Positions 25,720-33,858 of a stretch of 64,000 bases of DNA are shown here, piece by piece (within the stretch, counting starts at the first letter, position 1; each line of letters begins with the position of its first letter). The stretch comes from Azophilus sp965221465 (GTDB lineage Bacteria; Pseudomonadota; Gammaproteobacteria; Pseudomonadales; Azotimanducaceae), in assembly GCA_965221465.1 (NCBI GenBank), contig OZ244892.1:3658001-3722000 (forward strand), given 5' to 3'. Made by a program: the position numbers and the translations under genes. The notes under the pieces were generated by a model that made no database searches, had not been told where the DNA came from, and was given only the letters and a program-made list of their open reading frames with translations.

Positions 25720-26204
25720 GCGTCTACACGATGAAAGATCTGGACTTGGCAACCAGGCTGGCGATTGAAGATGTTCCGATCAAGTACATTGACGCGACAA
25801 CGCGCAATGATCTTGCTCAATTCGCGGATTGTTTTACAGAAGACGCGGTGTTTGATGCATCCGAAGTCTTCCCGGACCATGGCTTTCCATACCAAGGGCG
25901 CGAAGCCATCGTTGAGGTATTCAAAACCACGCAAGATTCCATGGAACTGGTCTGTCAGGCGCATCTGTCAACGATAATCTACGGATTCAGCGGACAATCG
26001 GCCAAAGTACGCTATCACCTTTCAGAGACAGGAAAAGTAGCTGGCGAGAAAATCACGTACGGCCAAAGCATCTACATGGATGACTTGGTGCTCTGCGAAG
26101 ACAACACCTGGCGAATAGAAAAGCACGTGCTATTGCCGGTGTTTCAGTACACGATCGAGAGTGAAGTCCTCACTATCAAGAACACCAACCCGGCCAAGCT
26201 ATAG
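25716..26204 (+). CDS. SnoaL/NTF2-like protein (E)
   Basis: A 162-residue single NTF2-fold protein of the SnoaL_4 kind: IEDVPIKYIDATTRNDLAQFADCFTEDAVF (a helix, then the Asp/Phe pattern), YQGREAIVEVFK, HLSTIIYGFSG and WRIEKHVLLPVFQ. Such proteins accompany ring-hydroxylating oxygenases and P450s, and some are small beta subunits or isomerases. The GTG at 25716 overlaps the P450 TGA (GTGA); an ATG at 25731 is an alternative. It is not closely similar to the A-D family at 10.5-16.6 kb. Confidence 0.85.
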   Translation: MSVYTMKDLDLATRLAIEDVPIKYIDATTRNDLAQFADCFTEDAVFDASEVFPDHGFPYQGREAIVEVFKTTQDSMELVCQAHLSTIIYGFSGQSAKVRYHLSETGKVAGEKITYGQSIYMDDLVLCEDNTWRIEKHVLLPVFQYTIESEVLTIKNTNPAKL

Positions 26205-26236
26205 TGTGTTGACGCGGAGTTTCGATAATCATGCCC

Positions 26237-27508
26237 TCACGCTGCAACATCCCATAGAACCGGGAGTTTAGTCGGCGATCGCAGTTGAATACCGCGAACT
26301 TCGACGTCGACCCATTGATCCGAGTCCTTGCGCAAGTCATGTAGATTGTCGAGCACACCAGTGAGTGCAATGCGCAATTCAGACAATGCCAGGTTCATCC
26401 CCAGACATGCATGAATACCCATCCCGAACGACGCCAAGGGGATCTTCTGCCTGGTTATGTCAAATCTGAATGGATCGGGCCAACGACCCTCATCATAATT
26501 GGCAGCACAGGGAACTATGTATATTCCGCTCCCCGCCGGTATGTGCGTGCCACAAACTTCAACATCCCTGGTTGCAACGCGCGGGATTGCTCCGGCCGAG
26601 CTGCAAATTCGCAGGCTCTCCCATATCGCCCCATCGATTAGCAAACGATCCTGTTTTAGCAGCTCGAACTGCTCTTCGTGGGTCAGCAGGAGATACAGAA
26701 GATTTCCCATCTGTCTTGATGAAGTGTCCAACCCTGCAGCGATCAACAGCTTTATAAAATCCAGAACTTCTCCGTTGGTGAGTTTCCGGTCATCAACAGT
26801 CGAATCCAGCAAAAAGCCGATCAAGTCATCGCGCGGCTGATCGATGTGCGTGTCAATCACGCGCTGATACATGGCATCCATTTTCCCAAAGGCCGCCATC
26901 CCCTTCTCAGGGTCACTCGCAATCCGAAACGCATCGGTCGTATTCTGAGTAGCTTCCTCTAACATGTCTTCAGGGACGCCCAATAGCTCCGCGATAACAA
27001 GATATGGAAACTTGTTGTTGAACTGGCTGATGAGTTCTGCGCGCCCATCCTTGGCGAAACTCTGCAATGTTCGATCGATGATCGGGCGCGCCACAGCTTC
27101 TAGTTCTTCAACAACCATCCGATGACTGAACGCCGGTTGCACCAGCTTTTTAAAGCTCGTGTGCTCTGGTGGATCCATACTCGGCAATACTTCGCCAAAC
27201 GTCATTCGAATAGACATGTAGGCTTCGTGCGACGAAAACGTTTGAGGGTCGCCAGTGATTGTTTTCATCGCTTCCCAACCTACGACCAAAAACGTATCCC
27301 GATCCTGATCCGGGAACATCACGTTATTGGGGAAGAACACGCCGTCATATATGTTGTTTCTTCCGGCGACGATACCATTGTGTTTGCGCGCCAACTCCGA
27401 GAAGGGCCTGTATGGATCACGATGCATGTCCAAAGGGGTTTGCGGCAGATCTACGTACTCACTGCCGAAGGGATAGGTTTCTAGATCTTGTTCAGATTGA
27501 TCGGTCAT
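26237..27508 (-). CDS. Cytochrome P450 (2)
   Basis: A 423-residue P450 monooxygenase. The heme loop is FGMGIHACLG (Cys368), the I-helix motif is LLIAAGLDTSSR and ExxR is WESLR. The C-helix reads MDPPEHTSFKKLVQPAF. The frame opens at 27577, but the ATG at 27508 with GGAAAG upstream gives the normal N-terminus. It is convergent with the P450-1/SnoaL operon (32-base gap). Only modest identity to P450-1 is apparent, so it probably has a different substrate position. A perfect 17-bp palindrome lies 72 bases before its start. Confidence 0.95.
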   Translation of the reverse strand: MTDQSEQDLETYPFGSEYVDLPQTPLDMHRDPYRPFSELARKHNGIVAGRNNIYDGVFFPNNVMFPDQDRDTFLVVGWEAMKTITGDPQTFSSHEAYMSIRMTFGEVLPSMDPPEHTSFKKLVQPAFSHRMVVEELEAVARPIIDRTLQSFAKDGRAELISQFNNKFPYLVIAELLGVPEDMLEEATQNTTDAFRIASDPEKGMAAFGKMDAMYQRVIDTHIDQPRDDLIGFLLDSTVDDRKLTNGEVLDFIKLLIAAGLDTSSRQMGNLLYLLLTHEEQFELLKQDRLLIDGAIWESLRICSSAGAIPRVATRDVEVCGTHIPAGSGIYIVPCAANYDEGRWPDPFRFDITRQKIPLASFGMGIHACLGMNLALSELRIALTGVLDNLHDLRKDSDQWVDVEVRGIQLRSPTKLPVLWDVAA

Positions 27509-27579
27509 CGTCTTTCCATTGTCTGTCGGTGTTCGCGTCGGGGTTCGCCGCACATACTCTGCAATCTTGAAAGACAAAA

Positions 27580-27596
27580 ATCAAATGTCATTTGAT
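27580..27596. promoter_or_regulatory. Perfect 17-bp palindrome ATCAAATG-T-CATTTGAT
   Basis: An 8-1-8 perfect inverted repeat in the promoter region of P450-2, in front of an AT-rich segment. Related, less perfect copies occur at 24334-24350 (P450-1) and 17998-18014 (enoyl-CoA hydratase/SDR). The shape is that of a TetR/FadR-type operator. The two TetR regulators at 29995 and 33017 are candidates to bind it. Confidence 0.6.
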
Positions 27597-27702
27597 AAAA
27601 GGAGACTATTCCATAACGGGTCGAATCAAGTGGCAACCGAAAAACAAAAAAGCTTGGAAGAGCAAGCGGGTTCAGGCCATGAACGCGAGATTAAACCGTC
27701 AC

Positions 27703-28689
27703 CTAACCATTCAGTGCCGCTTGATACGCGCTCCAGACTTCCGGTGGCCAGCCTTGCTGCATGTCGCCCCACCCGCTGCACCCATCAATTTGCCACTGCG
27801 CAAGACAGAATTCACCGAACATCACGCTACCTGCGTTCGGAGCTAGAACCCGACTGACTGCTGTCGCCTTTGCCTCCATGACACGACCTGTGACATCTGT
27901 AAGTTCATAAGATGCGCCGATCAATCGACCCTGGGGGTCGCGCTCCGTCACTTGATCGGCTCTTTCGATCATGCCAGCTTCCCCCTCCTTTACCAAATAG
28001 CCGTGCAGTGGCATATCTGCCTCGTGCCAAAATTTCGGATTGAAAAGAAAAAAACAGTTGTCTTCGGACACGGCACCAAACGAATAGCAGACAGGTGTGG
28101 CGCCCAATAGTTCTGGGGATATGCTTTTCCAGGGCCCGACATCGATTGCTTGGCGAGGATCCCGTGATCCCCACCCATGATCAGCGATACAATAGCAGTC
28201 GACGGTCATTGTCTCGCCCTTGAGTTTCAAATCACCCGTGACCCTGCACAACTGATCTATATGCCAAGGTTCATTGGTCACAGGATGAACGTTCGCTGCC
28301 GCGGGAAGTACGCCTTCATAGATCAGATCAAACGCAACCAAGTCACCGTCATCGTAGCCAATCCGATACTTCTGGAGATCCTCAATGACCTTCAGGTGCA
28401 TGCCGGAAGGAAAAGTGAAGTCTCTTCTATCACGCCTCTCACCCAGCTTGAGTAGCGGATAGTTTTTGTAGTAGCTCATTTCGGCAATGTTGGATACCTG
28501 CCCTTCCCACGCGAATACTCCACCGGAGCCAATACCCAAATTGTGAAACACTATGTGATAGCACCACACATAGAGTTGCCGCTCCGGAACATAAAACCCG
28601 AACCAGGAACTATCCATCTGATAAGTTGCGTCCCCTAGATGAAACGCTTCATCCTGCGGCGTCAGGAATTCTGTGTTGAAGGCAGACAT
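27703..28689 (-). CDS. Uncharacterised protein with lipocalin/AttH-like fold character
   Basis: A 328-residue soluble protein rich in aromatic residues and predicted beta strands, without signal peptide or recognised catalytic motif. Segments such as MDSSWFGFYVPERQLYVWCY, EPWHIDQLCRVTGDLKLKGE and CYCIADHGWGSRDPRQ recall a family often found beside APH-like phosphotransferases in aromatic or steroid catabolic clusters; I cannot give it a firm name. The ATG at 28689 lies two bases after the stop of the upstream phosphotransferase, so the two are translationally coupled and probably act together. Confidence 0.75.
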   Translation of the reverse strand: MSAFNTEFLTPQDEAFHLGDATYQMDSSWFGFYVPERQLYVWCYHIVFHNLGIGSGGVFAWEGQVSNIAEMSYYKNYPLLKLGERRDRRDFTFPSGMHLKVIEDLQKYRIGYDDGDLVAFDLIYEGVLPAAANVHPVTNEPWHIDQLCRVTGDLKLKGETMTVDCYCIADHGWGSRDPRQAIDVGPWKSISPELLGATPVCYSFGAVSEDNCFFLFNPKFWHEADMPLHGYLVKEGEAGMIERADQVTERDPQGRLIGASYELTDVTGRVMEAKATAVSRVLAPNAGSVMFGEFCLAQWQIDGCSGWGDMQQGWPPEVWSAYQAALNG

Positions 28690-28691
28690 CG

Positions 28692-29792
28692 CTACGAATC
28701 TCCCTCGCACATGTATTGATTGGCTAATATAGCCATTGGAGTTTGTTCGATGGGAAGGTTGCTGACAGAAAAATCACCGACGCTTTCTCTCAATACCTTT
28801 GTACGGACAAAAATCGTCATTGCACGAAACGCGGCGAACGTCAGGTAGTAGTGCATATGATCGAGCTTTCGACCAGAGTATCGCTCATAGATGCTCACGA
28901 CTTCGTTGCGGTCAGGTATACCTTCCAAAAGCTCGCACTGACCCATCAAGCAGTAGTTTTGTTCGATAAAAATCCACCACGCAACGTCGACCTCTGGATT
29001 TCCAAAACAAGCCATCTCCCAGTCAATTACCGCAAGACACTCGTCATCAGAGAACAACATGTTTCCCGGGCGTGCATCCCCCCAGCAAAGCACTGTTTCG
29101 CTCTCCGGGGGTTTATTCTCCACGAGCCAACGAAATATCGATTCCGAAACCGGAGCCCAATGTCCACTTGACCCCCAGTCGTGATAGGCATGCCAGTACT
29201 CCAATTCAGCTTCAAACGCAGGAACTTTCGCATCACGACCAGATACGGGTTCGACCCCGATCGCTTTCCAATCGACATCGTGGATCCTTGCCAATGCTTG
29301 TAGTCCTGAGGCCCACAGTCTCGTTCGCTCTTGTGGACTAGAATCGAAAACCCATCCCGACGTCAGGAACAGCGGATTGTCGGGTGGAACTTTTCCTTCG
29401 ATCCATTGCATCACGTAGAATGGCCTGTCCAAAGGACTGTCGGTTTCACACATCCAATGGATTTGAGGTACAGGGACATCGCTCGCCTCGTACAAGCACT
29501 TGATCATGCGCGCTTCAGCCAACAGGTCCGCGTCAAGGAACAACTCCACCGCAGGTAGCACTCTGACAACGAATCTATTGTGCGCGTCCCTTCCTGCCTG
29601 GTCCCATTGATAGTCCATGATTAGGGTATCGGCCGAAAACCCGGCGTTTGGCGTGATCACATCCAAGCAGACGAGGTTGCGCGCGGTCGACATCTGTTTC
29701 GCAAACCATGGCGTTAGCTTTGACCTGACATCATCTGCGACTTTAGTTTGATCACGCAGCTTCACATTCAGATTATCGTTTTCTTTCTCCAT
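28692..29792 (-). CDS. APH-family phosphotransferase (aminoglycoside/choline kinase-like)
   Basis: A 366-residue kinase-fold protein. The catalytic loop is LCWGDARPGNMLF (canonical HGDxxxxN with Trp in place of His, common in this branch) and the metal-binding loop is VIDWEMACFGNP (IDWE). A weak nucleotide-binding N-lobe is present (LNVKLRDQT onward, FVVRVLP with Lys/Arg). The family includes acyl-CoA dehydrogenase-associated kinases (ACAD10/11-like) that phosphorylate hydroxyacyl groups, a reasonable role among CoA-pathway genes, though this is inference. It is divergent from a TetR regulator across 202 bases. Confidence 0.88.
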   Translation of the reverse strand: MEKENDNLNVKLRDQTKVADDVRSKLTPWFAKQMSTARNLVCLDVITPNAGFSADTLIMDYQWDQAGRDAHNRFVVRVLPAVELFLDADLLAEARMIKCLYEASDVPVPQIHWMCETDSPLDRPFYVMQWIEGKVPPDNPLFLTSGWVFDSSPQERTRLWASGLQALARIHDVDWKAIGVEPVSGRDAKVPAFEAELEYWHAYHDWGSSGHWAPVSESIFRWLVENKPPESETVLCWGDARPGNMLFSDDECLAVIDWEMACFGNPEVDVAWWIFIEQNYCLMGQCELLEGIPDRNEVVSIYERYSGRKLDHMHYYLTFAAFRAMTIFVRTKVLRESVGDFSVSNLPIEQTPMAILANQYMCEGDS

Positions 29793-29882
29793 CCGATCAC
29801 TCTACGTCCTTATTGTGGTTGCATAGTATTCAGGGAGCATGACCGCGCTCATCACACGCCTTCGAAAAATAGCATTAAATAA

Positions 29883-29898
29883 ATGAATGTACAATCAT
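29883..29898. promoter_or_regulatory. 16-bp near-palindrome upstream of TetR regulator 1
   Basis: ATGAATGTACAATCAT has inverted-repeat symmetry at 14 of 16 positions around the central GTAC. It lies 97 bases before the TetR gene and 91 bases before the divergent phosphotransferase, where an autoregulatory operator controlling both would be expected. It differs in sequence from the 17-bp palindrome near the P450s. Confidence 0.5.
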
Positions 29899-29994
29899 AC
29901 GACATGTCCGGTTTGTCGCGTATAACAAACCAATCATCACTCGCACTTGATCCAACTGATATACTCTTGACTGCCTAGCATCCAGGTAAAAAAT

Positions 29995-30594
29995 ATGAGA
30001 AAGAGTGGTCGGCCGAGCCAGCCCATTCTGCATGCAGAAATGATTGTCGATACGGCGTTGAAGCTCATTGACGATGAGGGCATGGAAGGCTTCAGCATCC
30101 AAAAACTGGCCAGAATCCTCAAGGTCAATCCTGCTTCGTTCTACCACCATTTCAAGAACAAGGACGAAATCCTCGATGCTGTTCGACGAAAAATCGTTTT
30201 AAGTAGTCGATCTCCGCGCGCAAAGGACCCGGACTGTTGGGAGGATGCCTTACTGACAATGGCAAGATCCTACAGGAACGCGATGGTAAAGCACCCAAAC
30301 GCGACACTACTGGTGAGCAATCACAATCCTCGCCGTCATAATCACAATAACTACGAGCGATGCCTTCAAAATCTTCAGGACGCCGGTTACGACTTGTCCG
30401 ATTCCCTTTTGTTGATGTTGACGATCGAGGTCTTTGCGTTCGGAAGTGCCGTATTGGAGTTTACGAACGGTAGAAAAATCGACTTTGGCGATGTGAACGA
30501 AGATAGCCATCCTCTTCTTCACGCGGCGGCCAAATCCGAAACCTTCGATATCAAAAAGAATTTCTCACGAATGTGCCAGTTAATTCTATCTTGA
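29995..30594 (+). CDS. TetR-family transcriptional regulator 1
   Basis: A 199-residue regulator. The N-terminal HTH is in AEMIVDTALKLIDDEGMEGF followed by IQKLARILKVNPASFYHHFK (recognition helix ending SFYHHFKNKDE), and the C-terminal ligand domain is of the TetR_C/AcrR kind. It is divergent from the phosphotransferase-DUF pair and likely represses it and itself through the palindrome at 29883-29898. The effector is unknown. Confidence 0.92.
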   Translation: MRKSGRPSQPILHAEMIVDTALKLIDDEGMEGFSIQKLARILKVNPASFYHHFKNKDEILDAVRRKIVLSSRSPRAKDPDCWEDALLTMARSYRNAMVKHPNATLLVSNHNPRRHNHNNYERCLQNLQDAGYDLSDSLLLMLTIEVFAFGSAVLEFTNGRKIDFGDVNEDSHPLLHAAAKSETFDIKKNFSRMCQLILS

Positions 30595-30657
30595 GACTCT
30601 ATCTGAATACTCCCGAATTAACCGCTGATCCCTAAACCACGTTTCACCATGGCACTG

Positions 30658-30972
30658 TCAACACCCGCCAACTCTCACGACCATGCCGTCCATTTCTTCG
30701 GTCACATCGATCTGACAACTCAAGCGACTTCTGTCTGTGGCTTTATCCTGAACCTCCAACATGCCCATCTCGAGCGGGTTCGCTTCTCCCAACTTTCGAA
30801 ACCACGCCTCATCCAAGATGATATGACAGGTTGCGCAACTGCACCCGCCACCACACTCTGCCAATATTCCATCGACCCCGGCACCAAGTGCTGCTTCCAT
30901 CAGAGTCATGCCAGGGTCTGCCTTTACGTCTACTGACTCTCCATCCTCTGTAAGAAACGTGATACTGACCAT
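30658..30972 (-). CDS. [2Fe-2S] ferredoxin (adrenodoxin/putidaredoxin type)
   Basis: A 104-residue electron carrier. Cluster ligands are Cys40, Cys46, Cys49 (CGGGCSCATC, with an extra Cys44) and Cys86 (RLSCQIDV). This is the class I P450 or Rieske-oxygenase ferredoxin type. The ATG at 30972 is preferred over an open extension to 31047. It lies 58 bases downstream of the Rieske oxygenase gene on the same strand, so it is probably its electron donor and could also serve the two P450s. No ferredoxin reductase gene is in the window. Confidence 0.93.
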   Translation of the reverse strand: MVSITFLTEDGESVDVKADPGMTLMEAALGAGVDGILAECGGGCSCATCHIILDEAWFRKLGEANPLEMGMLEVQDKATDRSRLSCQIDVTEEMDGMVVRVGGC

Positions 30973-31030
30973 TTCAAATCCCGATCGAATGTAGAGAATA
31001 GAATATACGAATCGACTTCTGAAAAAGAAC

Positions 31031-32437
31031 CTATACGGGAATATCACCTTCGATGTATCGATCGATCATCTCGTGCAAATCGCGAACGCGTGACTCCTGG
31101 TAGTTGGCCAAGCTGATCGCATTCTTTGTACCCCTCGACGCTTTCATTCCTTTCTGAATCAATTCCATGTTTTTCATGTCTTGATCGAAGACGAAGCCCA
31201 TCGATTCCATGTTGGTAGCATCCTGAAAAGCCACATCGTCTTCGAGCACCTCCAGCCGTGCTGGTTCGGGCTTGGGCTTGGCTTTGTCGTATCGTCGAAG
31301 AACGTACAGTTCCAACAAGCAGCTATCGGGATCGTCACCGTTCGGCTTGAACTGGTATATCAGTGTATTGAGCCAGGTGCCCCCCCAGGGGAAAAAGTTG
31401 GGAAATACTGTATATTGAATGACATCGAGCATTTCGGCATCGGACCGATCCGAATGATCTACGCCAGTTGCTCTTGTTGCCGCTTGTCGCATGGATTCTG
31501 CTAGAAAACTACGGGCGTTCATTCCATCTGGTAATCGCAGATGATCTGGTTGGCTCCCTTTGAGCGCTGAAGATCCGCCAAGCATTGCGTTCACGATTTC
31601 TTGATCTGAAAGCACTTCGATATGAGGACTATGTATACCTTGAGGGTTCAACATTCGATTGAAGTGCTTACCCACATAGTTGTCATATTGAGAGTGCTCG
31701 TCCGCGAGAAATGGCAGCAATTGCGGATGAGTTGCGATCGTATGGTAACCTTCGGAGAACGCCTCGATGCCTGCTTTCCAGTTGCACGGCAGTTTTTTCT
31801 TGAGGTGGATATAAGTATAGGTGTCGTCGAGTGGGAACGCGTCAAAATGTGTCCAGAATTCTCCCATATATTCTTTGAGAGAAACACAATCGGGGTCGAA
31901 ATTCACAAAGACGAACCCACCCCAAAAATCAACTTTCGCTGTGCGCAGGCTCAGTTCTTCATCGGATAGATGTGCAAAGTCCCACTTGCAGGGTACGTTC
32001 TTGTGTTTGCCGTCAATCTCGTATTCCCACGCATGAAACGGACACCTGAAACCTTCAGTTCTACCGTCATGGGTGACCAGTTTCCTGCCTCTATGCACGC
32101 AGAAATTGTGCAACGCTTGCACGTCGTCTCCGGAGGTGCGAATAATGATCAGCGACAGATCACCGATTTCATATAAAAAGTAGTCGCCGACGTTTCGGAT
32201 TCGCTCTAACCGACCGGCCATTTGCCACACTTTGGACCAGACATGTTTGTACTCCTGCTCGAGAAACTCACGACTCGTATATCGAGATACAGGAATGTTG
32301 TCACTGCTCGTGAAAGTGTAGTTTTCTTCCGTCAGTACGACGGGGATACGGTCTTTTTCGTACCTGTAGATGTCCTGAACCGATGGGGTCTTGCGCTTTT
32401 CCGTCGCTTTACCTGTCTCGTCAACCGCTGCACCCAT
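31031..32437 (-). CDS. Rieske non-heme iron ring-hydroxylating oxygenase, large subunit (1)
   Basis: A 468-residue aromatic-ring-hydroxylating oxygenase alpha subunit. The Rieske [2Fe-2S] ligands are Cys113/His115 (CVHRG) and Cys132/His135 (CPFHAW). The mononuclear iron site contains His232 and His237 in EAFSEGYHTIATHPQ. The ATG at 32437 with GGGGG upstream is preferred over 32470. It is followed by the ferredoxin gene, giving an oxygenase-ferredoxin operon; no small beta subunit or reductase is adjacent. The substrate (aromatic, steroid or other hydrophobic ring) cannot be told from sequence. Confidence 0.93.
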   Translation of the reverse strand: MGAAVDETGKATEKRKTPSVQDIYRYEKDRIPVVLTEENYTFTSSDNIPVSRYTSREFLEQEYKHVWSKVWQMAGRLERIRNVGDYFLYEIGDLSLIIIRTSGDDVQALHNFCVHRGRKLVTHDGRTEGFRCPFHAWEYEIDGKHKNVPCKWDFAHLSDEELSLRTAKVDFWGGFVFVNFDPDCVSLKEYMGEFWTHFDAFPLDDTYTYIHLKKKLPCNWKAGIEAFSEGYHTIATHPQLLPFLADEHSQYDNYVGKHFNRMLNPQGIHSPHIEVLSDQEIVNAMLGGSSALKGSQPDHLRLPDGMNARSFLAESMRQAATRATGVDHSDRSDAEMLDVIQYTVFPNFFPWGGTWLNTLIYQFKPNGDDPDSCLLELYVLRRYDKAKPKPEPARLEVLEDDVAFQDATNMESMGFVFDQDMKNMELIQKGMKASRGTKNAISLANYQESRVRDLHEMIDRYIEGDIPV

Positions 32438-32470
32438 GTGTACCCCCGCATGAACTTTTCCGACCCACAC

Positions 32471-33016
32471 AGATTAAAATAACAAACGCATGTATATATA
32501 TCAATCCCAACGGCGAATTCGTTGCACCAAATCACTTATCCGCCGGTGAACCCTGTAACTGGCGAATTCCCGGTTCCGCGTAGTAGTGGACTCCGGTCGG
32601 CACCCAATCAACCAAATTTAGCAGGATCCTCCGTCGCCATCAGCCCGGCCTTTACCTGAACCAACACGCTCACCGCCCTGAGGATGCCATCGGCGATGTT
32701 GCGTGTGTCCGCATCGACGAGCGCGGCGACGCGGCCATCCGCCAGGCGATTGGCAAGAGGCACAGACGGATACTCGGCGGACCTACGCGCGTGACCGCGG
32801 TCTTCAAGCGCGCAAAATGGATGCACATTGCAGGCGCGCAATGCGGCGGGCCCGGAACCGCAGCAGGAGGCCATCCTGAATGTCGCGTAATTCGCCTTTT
32901 CGACCGGAGGGACGCAGTAGGCGGCGGTCCGACCACCGAATCTGAGCTTTGGCGCGAGTGTAGTGGACGCGCCATGCGCGCTGCTCGGACAAGATAACTC
33001 CTTGAGAGACAGGCAT
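32471..33016. other. Gene-free gap with a GC-rich fragment
   Basis: About 545 bases between the Rieske gene and TetR regulator 2. The part next to the Rieske gene is AT-rich (TGTATATATAT near 32490) and probably holds its promoter. From about 32600 to 33000 the sequence is clearly more GC-rich than its surroundings; a minus-strand frame (32608-32874) reads sensibly at its end (ADGILRAVSVLVQVKAGLMA) but has no recognisable start or family. It may be a decayed fragment of foreign or duplicated DNA. GGCGAATTC occurs twice (near 32512 and 32563). Confidence 0.35.
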
Positions 33017-33658
33017 TTATTCTTCTGGCTGGTAAACTCGGGCTAGCGGCACGAGCAGATTTCCCTGAAAGAGCTCGAGCATACTTCTCACGCACTCTCT
33101 GTTTGCCGATTGGCTTCCTTCCGTCATGTGTTGATTCAAACCCAAGATGGTTGCGTCCATGGCCAATCTGACACGCCTTTCCTTGTCTCGGGTTATCTCT
33201 CCGGTTTCCAAACCGAGTTTCACCATTTTCTTGAAGTGATCCGGCCACTCTCTGGTCTGAACCGCCTCACGCACTTCAGGATTCCTCAAGGCTTCAATCC
33301 GAACCACTGCGTTGAAGCGCGCGAGGGATGGGTCGTTTTCGTATGCTTCGAGCGATTTCATCAATTGCGAAGACAGCGCCTCGAAAAAACAGGTCGCATG
33401 GTCTAGTGATTCGCGAGCAATACCAAGCATCATGTCCTGGATCTCACGATGCACCGTAATGAAGATGTCTTCCTTGCTGTCAAAGTGATTGTAGAGGGAG
33501 CCGGGGGTGACGTTCGCTTTTTTCGCGATCATGCGACAAGACGAGTTACTGTACCCGTTTGCAGCAAAGCTCTCTCGCGCTGCGAGCAGTATGGACCTTC
33601 TAGTCACTCGACTGTCGGTATTGGCAGGCCTCCCAGGACGTTTTGCGGGTAAGCTCAT
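33017..33658 (-). CDS. TetR-family transcriptional regulator 2
   Basis: A 213-residue TetR/AcrR regulator with the N-terminal HTH RSILLAARESFAANGYSNSS followed by CRMIAKKANVTPGSLYNHF, and a KstR2-like helical C-terminal domain (RRVRLAMDATILGLNQHM). It is divergent from Mo-oxidoreductase 2, and the 200-base gap holds an inverted repeat (AAATAAAC ... GTTTATTT). It probably represses the Mo-enzyme/LLM operon, and the inducer may be a CoA ester, as for several related regulators (inference). Confidence 0.92.
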   Translation of the reverse strand: MSLPAKRPGRPANTDSRVTRRSILLAARESFAANGYSNSSCRMIAKKANVTPGSLYNHFDSKEDIFITVHREIQDMMLGIARESLDHATCFFEALSSQLMKSLEAYENDPSLARFNAVVRIEALRNPEVREAVQTREWPDHFKKMVKLGLETGEITRDKERRVRLAMDATILGLNQHMTEGSQSANRECVRSMLELFQGNLLVPLARVYQPEE

Positions 33659-33745
33659 GACCTCTTACAACTTTCAAACGAAACCGCAGCATGCTAATTA
33701 AACGAGCGCCATTTGGCAACTTCTTTTTGATTTTCAATCAGTTGC

Positions 33746-33792
33746 AAATAAACTCCGACCCTTTCCATAAATAATAGGATGTTTGTTTATTT
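33746..33792. promoter_or_regulatory. Inverted repeat AAATAAAC ... GTTTATTT in the TetR-2/Mo-enzyme promoter region
   Basis: The arms lie at 33746-33753 and 33785-33792, a perfect 8-base inverted repeat with 31 bases between. It is in an AT-rich gap between divergent genes, 67 bases before the Mo-oxidoreductase start. Such spacing could reflect two half-sites or a hairpin. AT-rich composition makes chance repeats more likely. Confidence 0.35.
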
Positions 33793-33858
33793 AATGTTAT
33801 CATGCAAAGCGTAGTCTATGCGGTCGTTGTGATCTTTCATAAACGCAGGGGTAACGAG

